A DNA stretch of 64,000 nucleotides from Scedosporium boydii (lineage: Eukaryota; Ascomycota; Sordariomycetes; Microascales; Microascaceae): contig NJFT01000046.1 in NCBI GenBank assembly GCA_002221725.1, forward strand, positions 155,770 through 219,769, given 5' to 3'. Within the stretch, counting starts at the first letter, position 1. Every line of letters begins with the position of its first letter. Under the pieces are notes generated by a model. That model saw nothing but the letters and a program-made list of their open reading frames with translations, was not told the DNA's origin and did no database searches. Position numbers and translations under genes: made by a program. Below are positions 1-12,900 of the stretch, piece after piece.

Positions 1-94
1 CTAAGGAGCAAGCTCATAGCCATTTTCAACAGTTCTTTCCACCGTAAACCTCTTGACGAAGAGCCTCTCCTCTTTTCATCTAAAGATCTACTTT

Positions 95-1610
95 TCACAC
101 CTCCACCTCCATATCAACAACCGTCACCTTCCTCTCCGGATACCCTCCCTGCGTATTCAAAAACAAGCTCAAAATCCTGCCGCCCTCAACACCGCCCTGG
201 CCCCTCCACAAAGCCCGATCAAACAACGGCTCGACATCAAACCTCCCCTCTCTCCACACCTCCTTCCAATCCCCATACCCGCTCGCCTTCGTAGCCGCAT
301 ACACCGCGACATCAACCCCGTCATTGGCCGCCAAAATGGCAAACAAGTCCCCCGTGACGGGATGTGCCGCCAACTTCCCCCTCCTCCCCGTCTGCGTCAG
401 CGCGCCGAGGGAATGCTTGATGGGGTTCTTGGTCCATTTCCCCGTTCCCTCGTCGCGCCAGTAGTGGAGCCAGGTGAGTACGCCGCTGACTTTTTCGCGG
501 TTGAGAACGTGGACGCGCCCGGACGGGTCGACGGTTTGGCCCTCTTGGTTGAGGATGCCACTGTTTTGTGGGATGGAGAAGGCGTGGATTCCGGAGCTCG
601 CGGGGGAGATGGTGGGGCCGATGGACGTGCCGGCGTTGTTGTTCCATGTGCGCCCGAGGTCGGTACTGTAGGCGTATCCGAGATCGTGGTTTGTTACGAC
701 GTCAGGGGTTTCGCGCCAGGTCCAGGTGATGTGGAGCGTGGAGTTGGCGTAGTCTATGCCGTTTATGTAGGCGTTGTTGTTGTTGCCTTGGATGTATTTG
801 CCGATGGGCGACCAGGAGCCCGAGGAGTACTTGTACAAGTAGCTATCGCCAGAGCCGGATCTAATTCAGGTTGTTAGTAGCAATTGGGATCAAAGAGGCA
901 TAGCAAACGGGGGTACCACCAACTTACTGTCCGATCCTCATCTCAAAAAGCAGTTCTTCACCAGCCCTCTCAAACCGCGGATACGTAACCGGCCTCCAAG
1001 GTCCCGTCCCCGCACCTGGCAAATCATGCCTCGTAGCCCCAAACAGACTCGCACTCCACGCATGCGCCTCGGGGTCCGCGGCGACTCCCTCATCACTGAC
1101 GCGGTAGTTGAGAGGCACGTCGTGGTGGTCGTAACTGAGATGAATCTTGCCGTCGCTGGAGATGCCCAGCGAGATGGTATTGTGCGAATCCTGCGTCTGC
1201 TGGACATAGTCCGTGAACTTGAGAATTTCCCAGTCCGAAGGGTCGCTGCCGCCGTTGAGGTTGCGGCGGCCGAGGGCGACATTTTGACGATTGTACGTGC
1301 CTGTCGATTCGTAATAGGCGACGTATTGCCTACGCGGAGAAGAAGAGCAAGGTCAGTCTCTGGCAGCGGACGAAGAGGGTGTGAAAAAGCTCTTTGCTCT
1401 CTTCCTCTCTGTCTCTTACCATCCGTTAAAGGTTGTCAGCGCATCTTGCTGAAAGCTCATGCCATTAAGACGCGCGCTCCCCTCCGGGTCGGTCCCCAAT
1501 GCCGTCGTCTTCAACGGGGTGACGTTGATCTCGCAGGTCACCACCGACACCAATCCCGAAGCCACGAGGGCTAAAACGCTTCGCAAAACTTGTTTTCCCA
1601 ACATTTTCAT
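95..1610 (-). CDS. Secreted BNR_4-family (BNR repeat) protein
   Basis: Three exons on the minus strand: 1610-1420, 1329-928 and 860-95, 452 codons. Intron 1 (1330-1419) starts GTAAGA; intron 2 (861-927) starts GTAAGT and has a CTACTAAC branch point. Both junctions keep frame. The N-terminus is a clear signal peptide: a basic start, then a run rich in L, V and A ending near VVTC. The mature part has features of the BNR_4 family (PF15892), a beta-propeller group of extracellular proteins related to sialidase-like and polysaccharide-lyase folds: 'GISSDGKIHLSYDHHD' in the second exon and repeated short aromatic strands such as 'AYSTDLGRTW', which is an Asp-box-like S-x-D-x-G-x-x-W. Role is inferred: binding or cleaving a polysaccharide outside the cell; the substrate cannot be read from sequence. 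A start at 1604 or 1661 is also possible; 1610 gives the best signal peptide. Confidence 0.88.
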
Positions 1611-3625
1611 AGCTGTCAGGAAGCCAATGGAGCTGAACAGAAGCAAGGTGGCGTCTCGCAAGAAAGGAATATAGCTTTATCGTGCGGCAAAAGCCGCATG
1701 ACCTCCCCCGGGTAATCCATTCTAATATGGGAGCACTGTGAGCAAGAACAGAACAATGTACACTCTTTTTCTGAATTTGCTGAACAGCTCCATTTAGTCG
1801 GCGATGCCCTGCCGTACCTATTTCGGTAGTGATATTGTGGGGTCGTCAAGACGGCCATTGGGGCGGCTTTCGTGCCGTGGTATTGCGGATAAATGAAGCA
1901 TACTTCCACAGTTCGTCGTCCATATTGCCATCGCAATTGAAGAACCGCTTCGCCCAGCCCAGCGCTCTTGTATTCTATGGGCTTCGCTTCAAAGAGTGGA
2001 GTATCGGCGAGCTGTGACAGAGGGGGGAAAAGTCCAGATGGGTCGCAGTCGTCTCAACAGCTCACGGAGACATCGTACATCGTTCGAAATTTGGCTGGCC
2101 TAAGTTGAACGCTCAGCTCAATCAACTGTATACATCCCATCAATCACCTCTTGATCAAATTCAACATTCTTGTAGTCTTGGACCGATTCTGAGATGCAAG
2201 GCTAGTGAATGCACTTCGACTCGGCTCCGTCCACATGGAGGTGTTCACATCATCGCAAGAGCCTTCATCACCAGTCGCAACTCAGCTCTCTTGTGGCAAA
2301 CTCGAAGAAGACCCTCCAGCTCTCTCCTGACGTCATATTAAGATCAAGCCCAGTGAGGCTGATCAGACCTCTGTTGTGGCGTAAACACAGTCCAATGTCA
2401 GGTGTAAGTCCACCCCCTACAAGTTGCTCCCACCCCACATTGAACTGTCTCCCACACCCGAAGCGAGGCTAAGGAGTGAGCAGAACCAATAAGCCAACCT
2501 ATAGAGAGCAAGGTGATAGATGCTCTCTAAGGTGCGGGTGAATGTGTAAATGCCCGAGCGTGGATATCCTGGCCTAACCCTTCCCGGTTGCTGGGTCCAG
2601 TCCTCCCTCATCCGGACGAGGACTCTGACGGTGCACGCGTGGCTGCTCTTTGTCATTGAAACCAGATTCCACAGAAATGCCGGCAGAGGAACCAGCTCCC
2701 GTTCCGGCAACGGCTCTACGAAGCAAACGTACGTACAAGCATGCGGGATGTGAGGGATGAACGGGGCACGCACCACCTCGGGAAAGCAAGAGAGGGGAAA
2801 CCGACAGACACCCAGCCACGCGACCACTTACCTAACCTGTCCCTCCGTCTGTCCGTACACCGTCCACCGTTCACCGTAATGCCCGAACCCGAGCCAAAAG
2901 CCATTCCACAGCCCAAAGCACCGGCGTAGGTGCATGGGCAAGAAGCACCCAGCCTCGGCGTCGCCAAACCTTGAGGACGGGGGAGAGCATGGGGGTGAGC
3001 CATCCCCATCCCACTTGGGCACGGTACTCCCGCCGAAAGGTAGGAGAAGAATGAGGACAAGTGTGAAGAAAAACAGCAAAATTTTTTAAAAAAGCCCCGA
3101 GGTTTCGAGGAAAACATGACATGCAGCATGCAGGGCGTGCACGCCCTCTCGTTCAACCCATGCCCCTCCATCCGCCTTCGTACTTCGTAAGAGGAAGTCA
3201 ACTGCCTCCCTTGTTCGAATCCTTGCTTCCGAGTCATCTCGGCACTTTCTTCCCTCGCCAGTAGCCCTTGTTGGGTCGTATCCAGCGTCTTTTGGCATCA
3301 ACGACGGCAGGCTCTGCTCCGGGCAAGGCCCTCAGGTATGGCAGAACAAAGAAGGTGTCTCTGTGATAGCAACTCATCCCCCACGGCGGGCTTGACAAAG
3401 AGAAACTCATCATGTTCGGGTCTGAGCCCGAAGAATCCATGTCGCGAGCAAGGAATAATACCCAGAGATGCGGAACAGGGACTCGGATCAGATCCCATTG
3501 CGACCCCCATCATCCCGCGGTTTCACGGGAGAAACCGTTTACGAAGTCAGAATAGCTTCATGATTAGTCGTCGAAGTGGTGGCGCAGAAAAAAAAGAAGC
3601 GGAAGAAAAAGTTTTACCTGACAAA

Positions 3626-3638
3626 CCCCCCCCCCCCC
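3626..3638. repeat. C13 homopolymer
   Basis: Uninterrupted run of 13 cytosines in non-coding DNA, shortly after a purine-rich tract. A likely length-polymorphic site. Confidence 0.9.
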
Positions 3639-6600
3639 TTGCGCTTTGCAAGGATAGATCAATTGACACTTTGTCTCTCGGTCGAGGGAAAGGGAACAGC
3701 GGAGAAAAAGTGGTACTAAGGTACACTTATCGTACTTTCCTTCAAGAGCGCGAGGTTTCCACATGGAGCGTACCCCTGATGTACCATGCGACCCGGTAAA
3801 TTTAGCACTGTCGCAGGGGACTTTTCCCCCTCCATCATTGATCCGTGGGGTTGAATTCTTCATCGAGCCCAGACTCTCTTTGGCCAGGTGAGAGGGAGGG
3901 GCGTGGTTGAGGGCTTTGCGATTCCAGCGTTACCGCCAGGGGGCGGGGCAAGTGAAAACACGAAAACTCAGGCGGTCTGGCCAAAACCATCCTGGGCTGA
4001 TGGACGGTCCAATGGCGGGCGTGGGGGTCAGTACCACTGCCTGGCACTTCCGAGCTCAAAGCTCGGTGCAAGCTACAGGGCAAGGTAAGATTGGGGCACG
4101 TATACTTCGTAGATTGCCTGACACCTGCCTGGAACTTACAGTAGCGCAACAGAAGTACGTCAGTAGGGTCGAATCTCGTACGAAATATTAGAAGGGAAGG
4201 ACGAAGTATGTGGTGTAAATTGACACCGAAGTAATACACCCCCTCGTATCTTGAGTGAAATATAGTTTAAGCGGACGAGAGGGGTGCAATTGGGGACAAT
4301 CGGAAACTTGGAAGCTGCTACCTTCTCCACGAAAAGGCAGGCTTCGGATATTAGCTGCTATAGTGTCAATTCGGTGAGCAGGATGGACAAGCTCTTGACC
4401 ATTTGGAATGATGACGGAGTCACATACATCATCACTCGAGCATGGAGCTTTCCATTGGCAAGCATTGAGTATCTCGACTCGTGCAAACCCCCCACAGATC
4501 AAGCAGACCAAGCCTTGGGCTCTCTCTGCATTCAATTGAGTTGTACAAATCAATCAATTGATATGTACATGCCAGCTACCATCACAATCTGATCCGTCAT
4601 TCCGAGAAGGAAAGAAAAAAAAAATCCAAGAGCAGGCAGGCAAGACCAGGGAGAAAAAAAAGTTTCTTGCCAGAGCTCATGTGAAAAGACCATGTGTTCT
4701 TCCCCGTGATTCGACCAATGCAGTGATCACGAGACAAAACTTTCACGCCTATTCCTTCCTCTTTCATCAATTTTCCCCATTTCCCTTGCTGTTCTGTCCT
4801 TCCTGCCCGACAAGAACTCGCGCCCCACAAGCATCCACAAGAGCCGAAGCCTGGACCAAGGGGCAGAGGCAAGAAGGATGGACGCCATGGCAGAGCAATG
4901 CCCAACATCGGCCCAGACCGGCGGAACGGGGATCTGCCAGTTATTAGCCAAGGTCAAGGACGCGTGGTAAACGAAAACGGGAAACCAAACGGGAGATCAG
5001 AAAAGGCGGAAATTGCTGAACAAAATCGACCCTCGTCAAAAAGAATAAAAGTTACTGGCCGGCATAGCCTTTTTTTCATGCAGGCTGCGACGCGGGCTGT
5101 GAACGAGGGTCTGAAGTACTGAGGTAGTGCAAGGTGAGCCCAGCACCGGAGTCGGTTCTCGGGGGCATTGATTCGCTTGACCACCTCCTCGTAGCACACC
5201 GGCCTGTTCCAATAATTCAATGTATGATGCTAGCTCGGGCAGTTGGAACGACTTCTTCGGACATTGGTGAGCGCTGGCGTTTGCTAGACTCGAGGACGTC
5301 GTCAACCGACATTTGCTTTTCCTGGTTCATTGATCCGCTCACACGCCGAGGGCGTCCTCAGTTACGGCGCAATCGATTCGTCCGCCTCCAGTATCGTACC
5401 CCGTCTGCAGGTCTCGGATGCAGGCTGTAGGGGAGAATGGAATTGGGAAAATGGTACAGTTCTTGATTCACCATTTGTCTCTGGTCTTCTAATCTCACAC
5501 CCTGCTGCCCCTGCTCGTGAGAACCGAGCAATTCACACCAAGTTTAACTGGCTAGGAGCAGTGATGTGCGCTTCCCTTCCACGACGAAGGTGCGTATAAG
5601 CCAGCAGCTGGGCACTGAGACGACGTACGCGTGCACTGGGAATTCCCTTTTCGCCCCCCCTCCTCTTCTCCCTTCTGACCCTCCTCCCTCCTTAGGTAAT
5701 TCGGGGTCCTAGCGCAACCAACTCTCATCGGCTGCACAGCGATCGATCTAGGACGAATAGGTCTGATGCGGGGTGCAGAAGGTGAGCTGTTGGAGGGTAA
5801 CAGTGGGTTGCAACTAGTACACAAGGAATTCTAGGTGGAGGGATCAACAGAGGGGGTGGGATGGGGATTTTGATGGAGGGGGATGGCTAACAGCGGATAC
5901 ACCTCGACCGACTATGAAGTACGCTAGGAGACCGCGCCCCGGGGATTAGCCCCTCGAGCTGTTTCTGGCTGGCTCGCATGGGCTATGTAGGTGAGCGAGG
6001 ATGGAGGGAGTATGGATTTCCAAGAGCCAAGCTCGGGGTGTGGTGGTGTGTTTAGAGCGAAATGCTCATGGTGAGTGGTGTGGGAGGTGTGATCAGGATC
6101 TGACGTGCAGACCCGAAGATACCTGCCCACCCCCCAATACTTTTCTCTCGGGAAAGCTCACTTGTAAGCAAAGAGCTCGTGGAAACTTGCCTTTCTGCCC
6201 TCTCATTTTTTTTTCTCTCTTTCCCATGCCTGCGTTTTAGGTGTGACGAGGTTGTGCATGACGTCCCATGGGTTGGGCTGCCGGTTGCCTCCCTACTTCG
6301 TAGAAAAAAAAAAGTTTATTATGTGAAGCTTCAAGATGCCTTCATGGGAAAAGTCCCGTCACCTCCGCCGAGAGCCGGTCTGCCTCTGCCCTCTCACAAT
6401 GAATTGGAATGAATTGGCACCCGAGGTCTCATGGTCAGCCCAGCAGCAGCAGCGGGGTTTCGAGCTTCCAGCAAAGATGCGGTGGGGCCCAAAAGCTTAA
6501 GCGTCGTATACGAGCTAACAACCCGCTCGATGATACCGTACTCCTAAACAGTCGATCCCAAGACGGGCGACGGACAGGACGATCTTGCGCGTCGCTGGAG

Positions 6601-6996
6601 CAGACCGCCCTTAGCTAGTGCCAGCCTAACTAGTGTACTCTGTATATCCTTCTGAACCTATCTCCAGAGTCAAGCTCGGTAAAATAGGTTGATCTGCGAG
6701 CGATGCAAATACCCTGCTCTCCATTGGCCTGTCCAGCTCATCCTATCCCCCCCTTCCTCCTCCAAGCAGCTCTTGTTGCTTCTTTCCCCGCTAAGGCCCC
6801 GCCGCCCCTCCCTCCCCGTTTGCGTTTGTGGGACCCTTGAATCGGAAGCGAACTCGCCTCGCTCACCAACGGAACAGTGAAAGAAAGTCACCTGCAATAT
6901 CACGAGCCGTGTTTGCGAGCTATAGGATGCAGCTCTCCACAAAAGGGAACCCTAGGTATTGGTTGCACAGCACCGGTCTGGTTTGCGTCCCCTGGT

Positions 6997-7030
6997 ATTT
7001 TATTTCATTTTATTTTATTTTATTATATTT
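6997..7030. repeat. ATTTT-type microsatellite
   Basis: Imperfect tandem array of the pentamer TATTT, with one C interruption, ending in TATTATATTT. Non-coding. Confidence 0.8.
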
Positions 7031-8481
7031 GGGCAAATTAAGGGTTAATATTGGCGGTGCGGACTGGGTCTGTCAGGCACAGTCAGTCTCCCTTATTGAA
7101 CAATCATGTGGTGGGGAAGGACAGGAAATCGAAGAGGGTCTATTGCCTAGCTGTGTCCTATGAACCGAGGACTCAAATCGTATCAATTAACACCGAGGCG
7201 AGCTCTACGAGGTGGGTTCTCAAGAATCCCACTCGGTCCCATTAGCTTGCATCGCATGTGTGGGTGTGCTGTTCGCGAGACCAAAATAGCTTCCTCACAC
7301 TACGGAGCGACTAGCCATCAGCAACCAGCATTGCAAGGAAACAGCTCGCTCCCACTGCCAGCGGGTTCTGCCTAAACTGGAGAAGGATGATAATCCTCTT
7401 TTGAACTGCCACTTGTTTCATGCATATGTCTGTTTGGTAGGGCGCGTCAGGTGAGGGGTCACGTTGATAAAAAGAGGACTCCAATGTAGTGTAATGTAGC
7501 AAGCGACCGAGGAAAAGGCGGGGGAGGGGCTGCTGGATGTGTTGTTGTGTTGCTGCAAAGGGGACGAATGTGGAGAGCGTGTCAATCGCTTCGGGGCACT
7601 TGCAGCCTGGGGTCGAGATTGGTGGTATTGGTGTTAGCGTGATGGCGATGCTTCGTTCTCAAAATAAGGATGAGCGAGGCTCATGCAGGGTCGGGAAGGT
7701 GGCGGCTGCTTTACACCGCGAAAGTGATCTAACAAAAATAATAAAATCACAAGCACAAAAGGGACTCGGCAAATGTCTAAACAGATTACCATGAATAATA
7801 ATGAAGGTGTATTTTTGCAAGCATATCCAATCCGTCTGTATCATGAAACCGTAACCATAAGGAAAAATAAACTAGATGCCAAAAATATCCAAAGCCCAAA
7901 TGAATGCACCCATGACTCCAAGAGTCCCAAAATTTTTTGCGATGATAATCGTGACAAGGGGACGAGGTACCATCGAGGCTCTCTGCCGCTCCCCAATTAG
8001 TATTAAATTTTCACCACGCATCACAAGTCAGCACGGTATGCTGAGTGTCGTGTCACCATCCCCAAGAAGATGCCCTTGGGAGGTAGAAGAGAAAGAGAGT
8101 CCCAAAATCCAATCCAATCCAACGCCGAAAGGCTCCACCAGGCACGGCCGGCCTGGTGGGAATAAAATGCGGGGAGCAGAAAATCATCAGCCCTCGTTGC
8201 GTTCAAACGAACACAAAGGCGGGGTCGACCGAAATCGAAAGCCCCACTGGCAATTTGGTGGATGGAGAGGCCGGAGAAGTCGTCAGTTTTTGTTGGAGTC
8301 AATGGGGACAGCTCCACAAAACCGAATTCCGCGTCACTGATGTGTCGGTGCAACGTCGCCCAACTTTTGTGTTGTGCCTTACCACCATCTCGAATCAAAC
8401 GACAACGCCAACCCCACACATCCTAGGCCTGCCTGTTCCTCTGCTAAGCCAGCAGGAATCTCGGCGAGTAGGTGGTCTCGA

Positions 8482-9486
8482 TCATGCCAAGTCGGCTTCC
8501 TCGAATGATTGCTCGAGACGAACGATATCCTCGAGACCAGAAGAGATCCGCTTCATTTCCTCTGGTGTGGGCGCCACACAAGGCTTCCTCGGCACGCCGC
8601 CGTAATTGGAGAAGTGAACCATTGCAGCTTTGACACCAACGAATCCGGTCTGGATGGCCACCCAATCCGCCTTGGCCACAAGGGCTTGCAGCTCCCTGGC
8701 CTCGCGTAGTTTTCCCTGTTCAAAGAGCTGCATGATGCGGACACAGCAGCGCGGGGCAATGTTGGCGAGACCAGAAATCGTTCCGTGGGCTCCGACAACC
8801 TGTCCCTGGAGGATGAAGTCGGCGCTGCCTCCGGCTACGAAGAAGCCCTCGGGCGCCTCGGCCGCTATTCTCGCAAGCTTGCCCGTGTTTCCGCACGTGA
8901 GCTTCACGCCGAGGACGTTGGGGTGCTTAGAGATGCTGAGAATGACGTCAGAGCTCAGGTCGCGACCAGACGCCGCAGCAGGGAAATTGTAGACGAGGAT
9001 AGGGATGGGACTGCGGTCTGCGAGGTCGTAAAAGTGCTGAATAATCTTGTCATCGGAAAGTAGAGAGTTGTAGTAGCTGGGAGGGAGAACAAGGGCGTGG
9101 CTGGCGCCGGCCTTTGCCGCGTCTACACAGAGTTGGACAGCTTCCCGTGTAGAATGGGCTCCGCAGCCCGCAATCAAGGGGATGCGGGTTTCGCTGCCTT
9201 CGTGAAGAATGGCATCCCGGGCAACCCTGATCATGGCAGCGCGCTCGGTGTGGGAAAGGTGAACAGCCTCTCCGTTGGAGCCGTGGACAACGATGCCAGC
9301 CACGCCGGCATTCACGAGGCGGATGAGGTGACGCTCCAAAGTCGCCGAGTCAATGTCCTCGTTCGGGTTGAAGAAAGCCAAAGAGGGGACGTAGACGCCG
9401 TTGGGAAGGCGGAGATGAGGGGCCTTGGGGGCGCCCATCTCAGTGCAGATCTCCTGAGGAGGTGGGGTGATCGTGCTGAAAGTCAT
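8482..9486 (-). CDS. DHDPS/HOGA-family aldolase
   Basis: Single exon, 334 aa, the usual length for the class I pyruvate-dependent aldolase family DHDPS (PF00701). Seen in sequence: the GSNGE turn (residues 69-73) that binds the pyruvate carboxylate in this family, the catalytic Tyr in 'VYNFP' (Y166), the Schiff-base Lys in 'GVKLTCG' (K195), and a C-terminal 'YGG' segment. The GSNGE form and the closing YGG motif are like 4-hydroxy-2-oxoglutarate aldolase rather than bacterial lysine-pathway DapA, and fungi make lysine by the alpha-aminoadipate route. Likely role: cytosolic cleavage of a 2-keto-3-deoxy sugar acid or 4-hydroxy-2-oxoglutarate to pyruvate plus an aldehyde. Fungal LGA1/GaaC (D-galacturonate breakdown) belongs to the same family, but I cannot assign the substrate. 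No other sugar-acid catabolic gene is adjacent. Confidence 0.9.
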   Translation of the reverse strand: MTFSTITPPPQEICTEMGAPKAPHLRLPNGVYVPSLAFFNPNEDIDSATLERHLIRLVNAGVAGIVVHGSNGEAVHLSHTERAAMIRVARDAILHEGSETRIPLIAGCGAHSTREAVQLCVDAAKAGASHALVLPPSYYNSLLSDDKIIQHFYDLADRSPIPILVYNFPAAASGRDLSSDVILSISKHPNVLGVKLTCGNTGKLARIAAEAPEGFFVAGGSADFILQGQVVGAHGTISGLANIAPRCCVRIMQLFEQGKLREARELQALVAKADWVAIQTGFVGVKAAMVHFSNYGGVPRKPCVAPTPEEMKRISSGLEDIVRLEQSFEEADLA

Positions 9487-9784
9487 GGTGGGAGGTGGTT
9501 AAGAGGCAGCAAACAAGGGCGGTTGGGCCAAGTAGTTGAGAGTCTCTGGTGATGTAGGCTAAAGCGGCCTTGACGAGAGGTGCTGGTCTTTATCCACGCA
9601 GGATGGTGAAAGTATATCCAAAAATTTCGTAGGCGTAGACAGGAGATATCCTGACGTACAGACTCCGTGCAGTATGATAGCAAGTAGAAAGATGAAGGTG
9701 AGGAAACCTCTGTGCAAGTTGAAAAAGTCAAGCAGGTAATGATATGGACGCGAGTGTCTTGATTGACCTGAGAGCAAGTGGTAA

Positions 9785-9795
9785 GGGGGGGGGGG
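9785..9795. repeat. G11 homopolymer
   Basis: Run of 11 guanines just upstream of the TATA-like element of the aldolase gene; non-coding. Confidence 0.85.
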
Positions 9796-9805
9796 CATCG
9801 TGAGG

Positions 9806-9814
9806 CTTATATAT
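9806..9814 (-). promoter_or_regulatory. TATA-like element upstream of the aldolase gene
   Basis: On the minus strand this reads as ATATATAAG-like (TATATAAG core), about 320 bases upstream of the aldolase ATG at 9486. It would imply a leader of roughly 250-300 bases. No experimental start is known; the match may be chance. Confidence 0.35.
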
Positions 9815-9919
9815 CCAGCGGGCCTGGCTAGTCGCGGAGTCTAAAGTACGAGGAAGTAGACACGAGACCTCCTATGGGGTAACGGACACCGAAAGGGCTG
9901 GGCTGCCAAGGTGTCTGAC

Positions 9920-9935
9920 TACTTCGTACTTCGTA
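9920..9935 (+). repeat. Overlapping double copy of TACTTCGTA
   Basis: Two copies of the 9-mer TACTTCGTA overlap by two bases, giving a 16-base unit. This is the densest example of a motif that occurs 13 times in the window, always outside coding exons: 3181, 4103, 6294, 9920, 9927, 10510(-), 14366(-), 34206, 34275, 46224(-), 53982(-), 62521 and 63143(-), where (-) marks the reverse-complement orientation. Confidence 0.8.
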
Positions 9936-12900
9936 GGTCGAAGTCTGTCCAAGACAGAGAGAAAGGCGATCCAGTCAGACGGCTTGGATGCTAAAAGTGT
10001 CGTCTCGACTACACTAGTCGATACCCCTAGTCGCCCTCGTCGATCCAGATGGGGGAGGAAGGGGTGGATGTTGTAGTGAAGGGGGGTGTGGGAGGGGGCG
10101 TGGGGCTTGGCGATCTATGGGGTCGCTTTATTATGAGTACTTGGAACATTTCTTCCGTTGACGACGAACAAAATTGGGGACAGCGTGGAGGTGTCATCAA
10201 GAATGGACTCAAAGCCAAATACAAACAATTCCATTCGCTCACAGGCTCGTCTTAGTGGCAAGAGAAGAGACTCGGCTGGCCCCAAGAAGGGGGTACAATT
10301 GTAGAGTTTCATATGAAGTACACTCCTGCGCTCCGTATCGTGTGCGAGTACGAAGCAGTAGTGGGGGGGCTAAGATTCCTCGTTGTACCGTCGCTGCCCT
10401 CCCATCGGTAGCATTGAGGCACTGGTGGCACTGGGAAGATTTCCAGAATCGCAGTGGGAGGGCGTCTTCTTCGTAAGAGGAGCAAGGATGGGCAATGTGC
10501 CTGGCAATGTACGAAGTAAACCTGACATCAATTGATGTAGGGATGATCTACAACATTGAGGTATTGATGATTACGACTGTGCTGGGTAGAACACCACTGC
10601 AAAACGACGTTCACAGGAAAGGAAAGCTACTTCCTCGGTGCAAACTCTCGTACTGTAAAACCAAGTACCTCGGTATTCTAGTGTACAAACCCCAGCGCGG
10701 CTTCAAGGATAGGAAGCACTGGTCGTCACTGATCATTCATTGGAGGGGGGTGTGGGCAATAACGAACGGCTAGCATGGTGGGTCCTCAGTTGATTGACGT
10801 GGGGGTGGGTCCGCCTAAGCCCGGATGAGAGATAAACCTAATGCCCAGGTTCCTCAACTCCAGGGTCTTAAACGGCAGGAGGGTTTCCGTGGTTGGTGTC
10901 TTTGGCGAGGAAATTTCATTTGAATTGAGCCGGGGTTGATTGGGGGAAACCCCAAGTGCTCTGCGGAAGCGGTGGCAGCTTTCGTGCGAAGTACGAGGTA
11001 TGGTTAAGGTCCGTCGCGGACTCCAAAACCTAGAAACAGCTCAGGCCAGACTAAGGATGCTATGACGGGATCGCATCAGTAATCAAAAACTCCCAATGTG
11101 TGTCCTTCGTATTCTCTCCCCTCGCTGAGATCCGTCCGGTTGAAGTTCTGGGGGCAAGAATCGGGCATGGCGCTCTGCGAGCCTCGCGTGTCCTGGATCT
11201 TGAACCATCCATTTATCGATTACCGACGACGGAGTACTCCGGATATTTGCCTAGGGTGGTCACACCCCTCACTTGACCTCGCCTTCCCTGGTAAATTCAA
11301 CGGCCCAACATCAAATTGGTAACATTGGTAGCATTGGTGGCTCCTGCAAGCAAGACAAGCCAGGCAAGTACCGACGCTCTCAAGCACAGGACGCAAAGTA
11401 CATGGGCCAACCAGCCCGCAGACACAACAGTGTTGTGTTAACCCAACTTGAACGACGGAGGAGAAATGTCAAGAGTCCGGGGATGAATAATACAAAGGTT
11501 CATGTAGTCTCCTCCAATTCTAGACTTGAAGACGAGTCGCCACAAATCCTGATGTGTCGTCACCGTCTCATTATTACGCAGAAGACTTTGGTATCAGCTC
11601 GGCAGTGAATCTGCACGAGACTGCAATTGGAAATCGCAGGCATGAGAGCCAATATCAACGCCTTGGTGTCTATGACTTCTTGAGGTCTGGGCATCCATCA
11701 CGATGCAAGTGAGGATGTCATGGTGCCATTGATGTCACAGATTGGAGTCCAGAATCACAGACGGGCTGCCTCAAGTTTATCCGCGTCCAGACCCATGAAT
11801 CCGACTGTGCTTCCTCCAAGCGACAATCTTGTAGACTGAGAAATAGATCAACGGAGAGCGTCTAGATCCAGGGGCGCGACGGCAGCCTGTCCGGCTTAGC
11901 TCGTATGAAGAGTTGCCGTGTCTTGCCTACTGAGTTTGCCGACTGATGGAGGTCGACGTGTTCGCGAGCCGCCGCGGACTTGCAAGAGAGCAGGTTCCCC
12001 TCGCTCGGTTTCCGTTTTCCGTTACCAGAGCCGCGAAATCTGCATGGTGTGTTGAAAGATGGCCGGATCGGGATGCTGTGGCTGGGGGTGTTCTGCGTGG
12101 GCTTGTGACCTCGTTCCTTCCGGTATGGCAGTATGTTGGAGGGTAGGGTTGGAAGGGTGAGTCCCTCTTAACAGGTACCATTATTGAGGTATTTGTTGAT
12201 TTTGTTGCAGTACCCGCCAGGAACGGACAACAAAGGCGGCAGACAGGCACGAGTTAGGTCGAAATGGGTATCGTAGCCAAAGGTCTAGTCCTGTATGAAC
12301 GATGTCACACCAGCCTGGGGTGCGTTCCAAGTCGGTCATGAAACCCCAAGGCGGGAGAGCAAGATGCAGACAGAGCCATCACGACAATACTCGGTTTCAG
12401 CATTTACTTTTTTTCTCCTCTGAAAAACTAATAAACGACAAATCTCGACGACTGTATTGAGAATTCAAATCATTGGTGGATAATTCCGTTCATTAAAGAG
12501 CTAGGGAGCACTCGTCTTGTTAAGAGCCCTGATATTATACAGTCATGGAAGCCATCATGGTCTCAATTGACTCGGATTGAGGGTCACGATGAATTGAACA
12601 CTGCCAGCAAGAACCGACGTCAACATCCGCTGAAGATGACGAGTAATACATACATTATAATGTCACAGTGGCTCGATTTAGATTCGGTCGTCCTTTGTAC
12701 AGCAACAACGATTGTCGTGAAGTCCACGAAGGTCGAAGGTCTGGTCACACCCCGGCGCACATGATTGCCCGACTCCCTGTACGAAGCAGGCTGTCGGTCG
12801 ACAGGTGCATCTCACTCCAAGGCGAGGACTTTCCTGTTCGGCAGACTGGAAGTTTGGTCACGAGATGAAATGGATGATCTGGACCCGACATCGGGAAAAC

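Larger units (their letters stand above)
1611..8481. other. Gene-poor intergenic stretch (6.9 kb)
   Basis: No open frame here shows a recognisable domain, coherent splice sites or coding-like composition; the longest (about 150-170 codons) look random. GC is similar to the flanks, so this is not an AT-rich repeat block. It holds a C13 run (3626-3638), an ATTTT-type microsatellite (6997-7030), and three exact copies of the dispersed 9-mer TACTTCGTA (3181, 4103, 6294). It includes the promoter of the BNR_4 gene (from 1611 up) and the 3' flank of the aldolase gene. Confidence 0.6.

Noticed and set aside
53..877. 274-codon plus-strand open frame
   Set aside because: Exactly antisense to the last exon of the BNR_4 gene; its translation is low-complexity and the opposite strand shows real domain sequence with introns.
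3195..3230. tRNA T-loop-like GTTCGAATCC
   Set aside because: The bases around it do not pair into a T stem and no D or anticodon arm precedes it.
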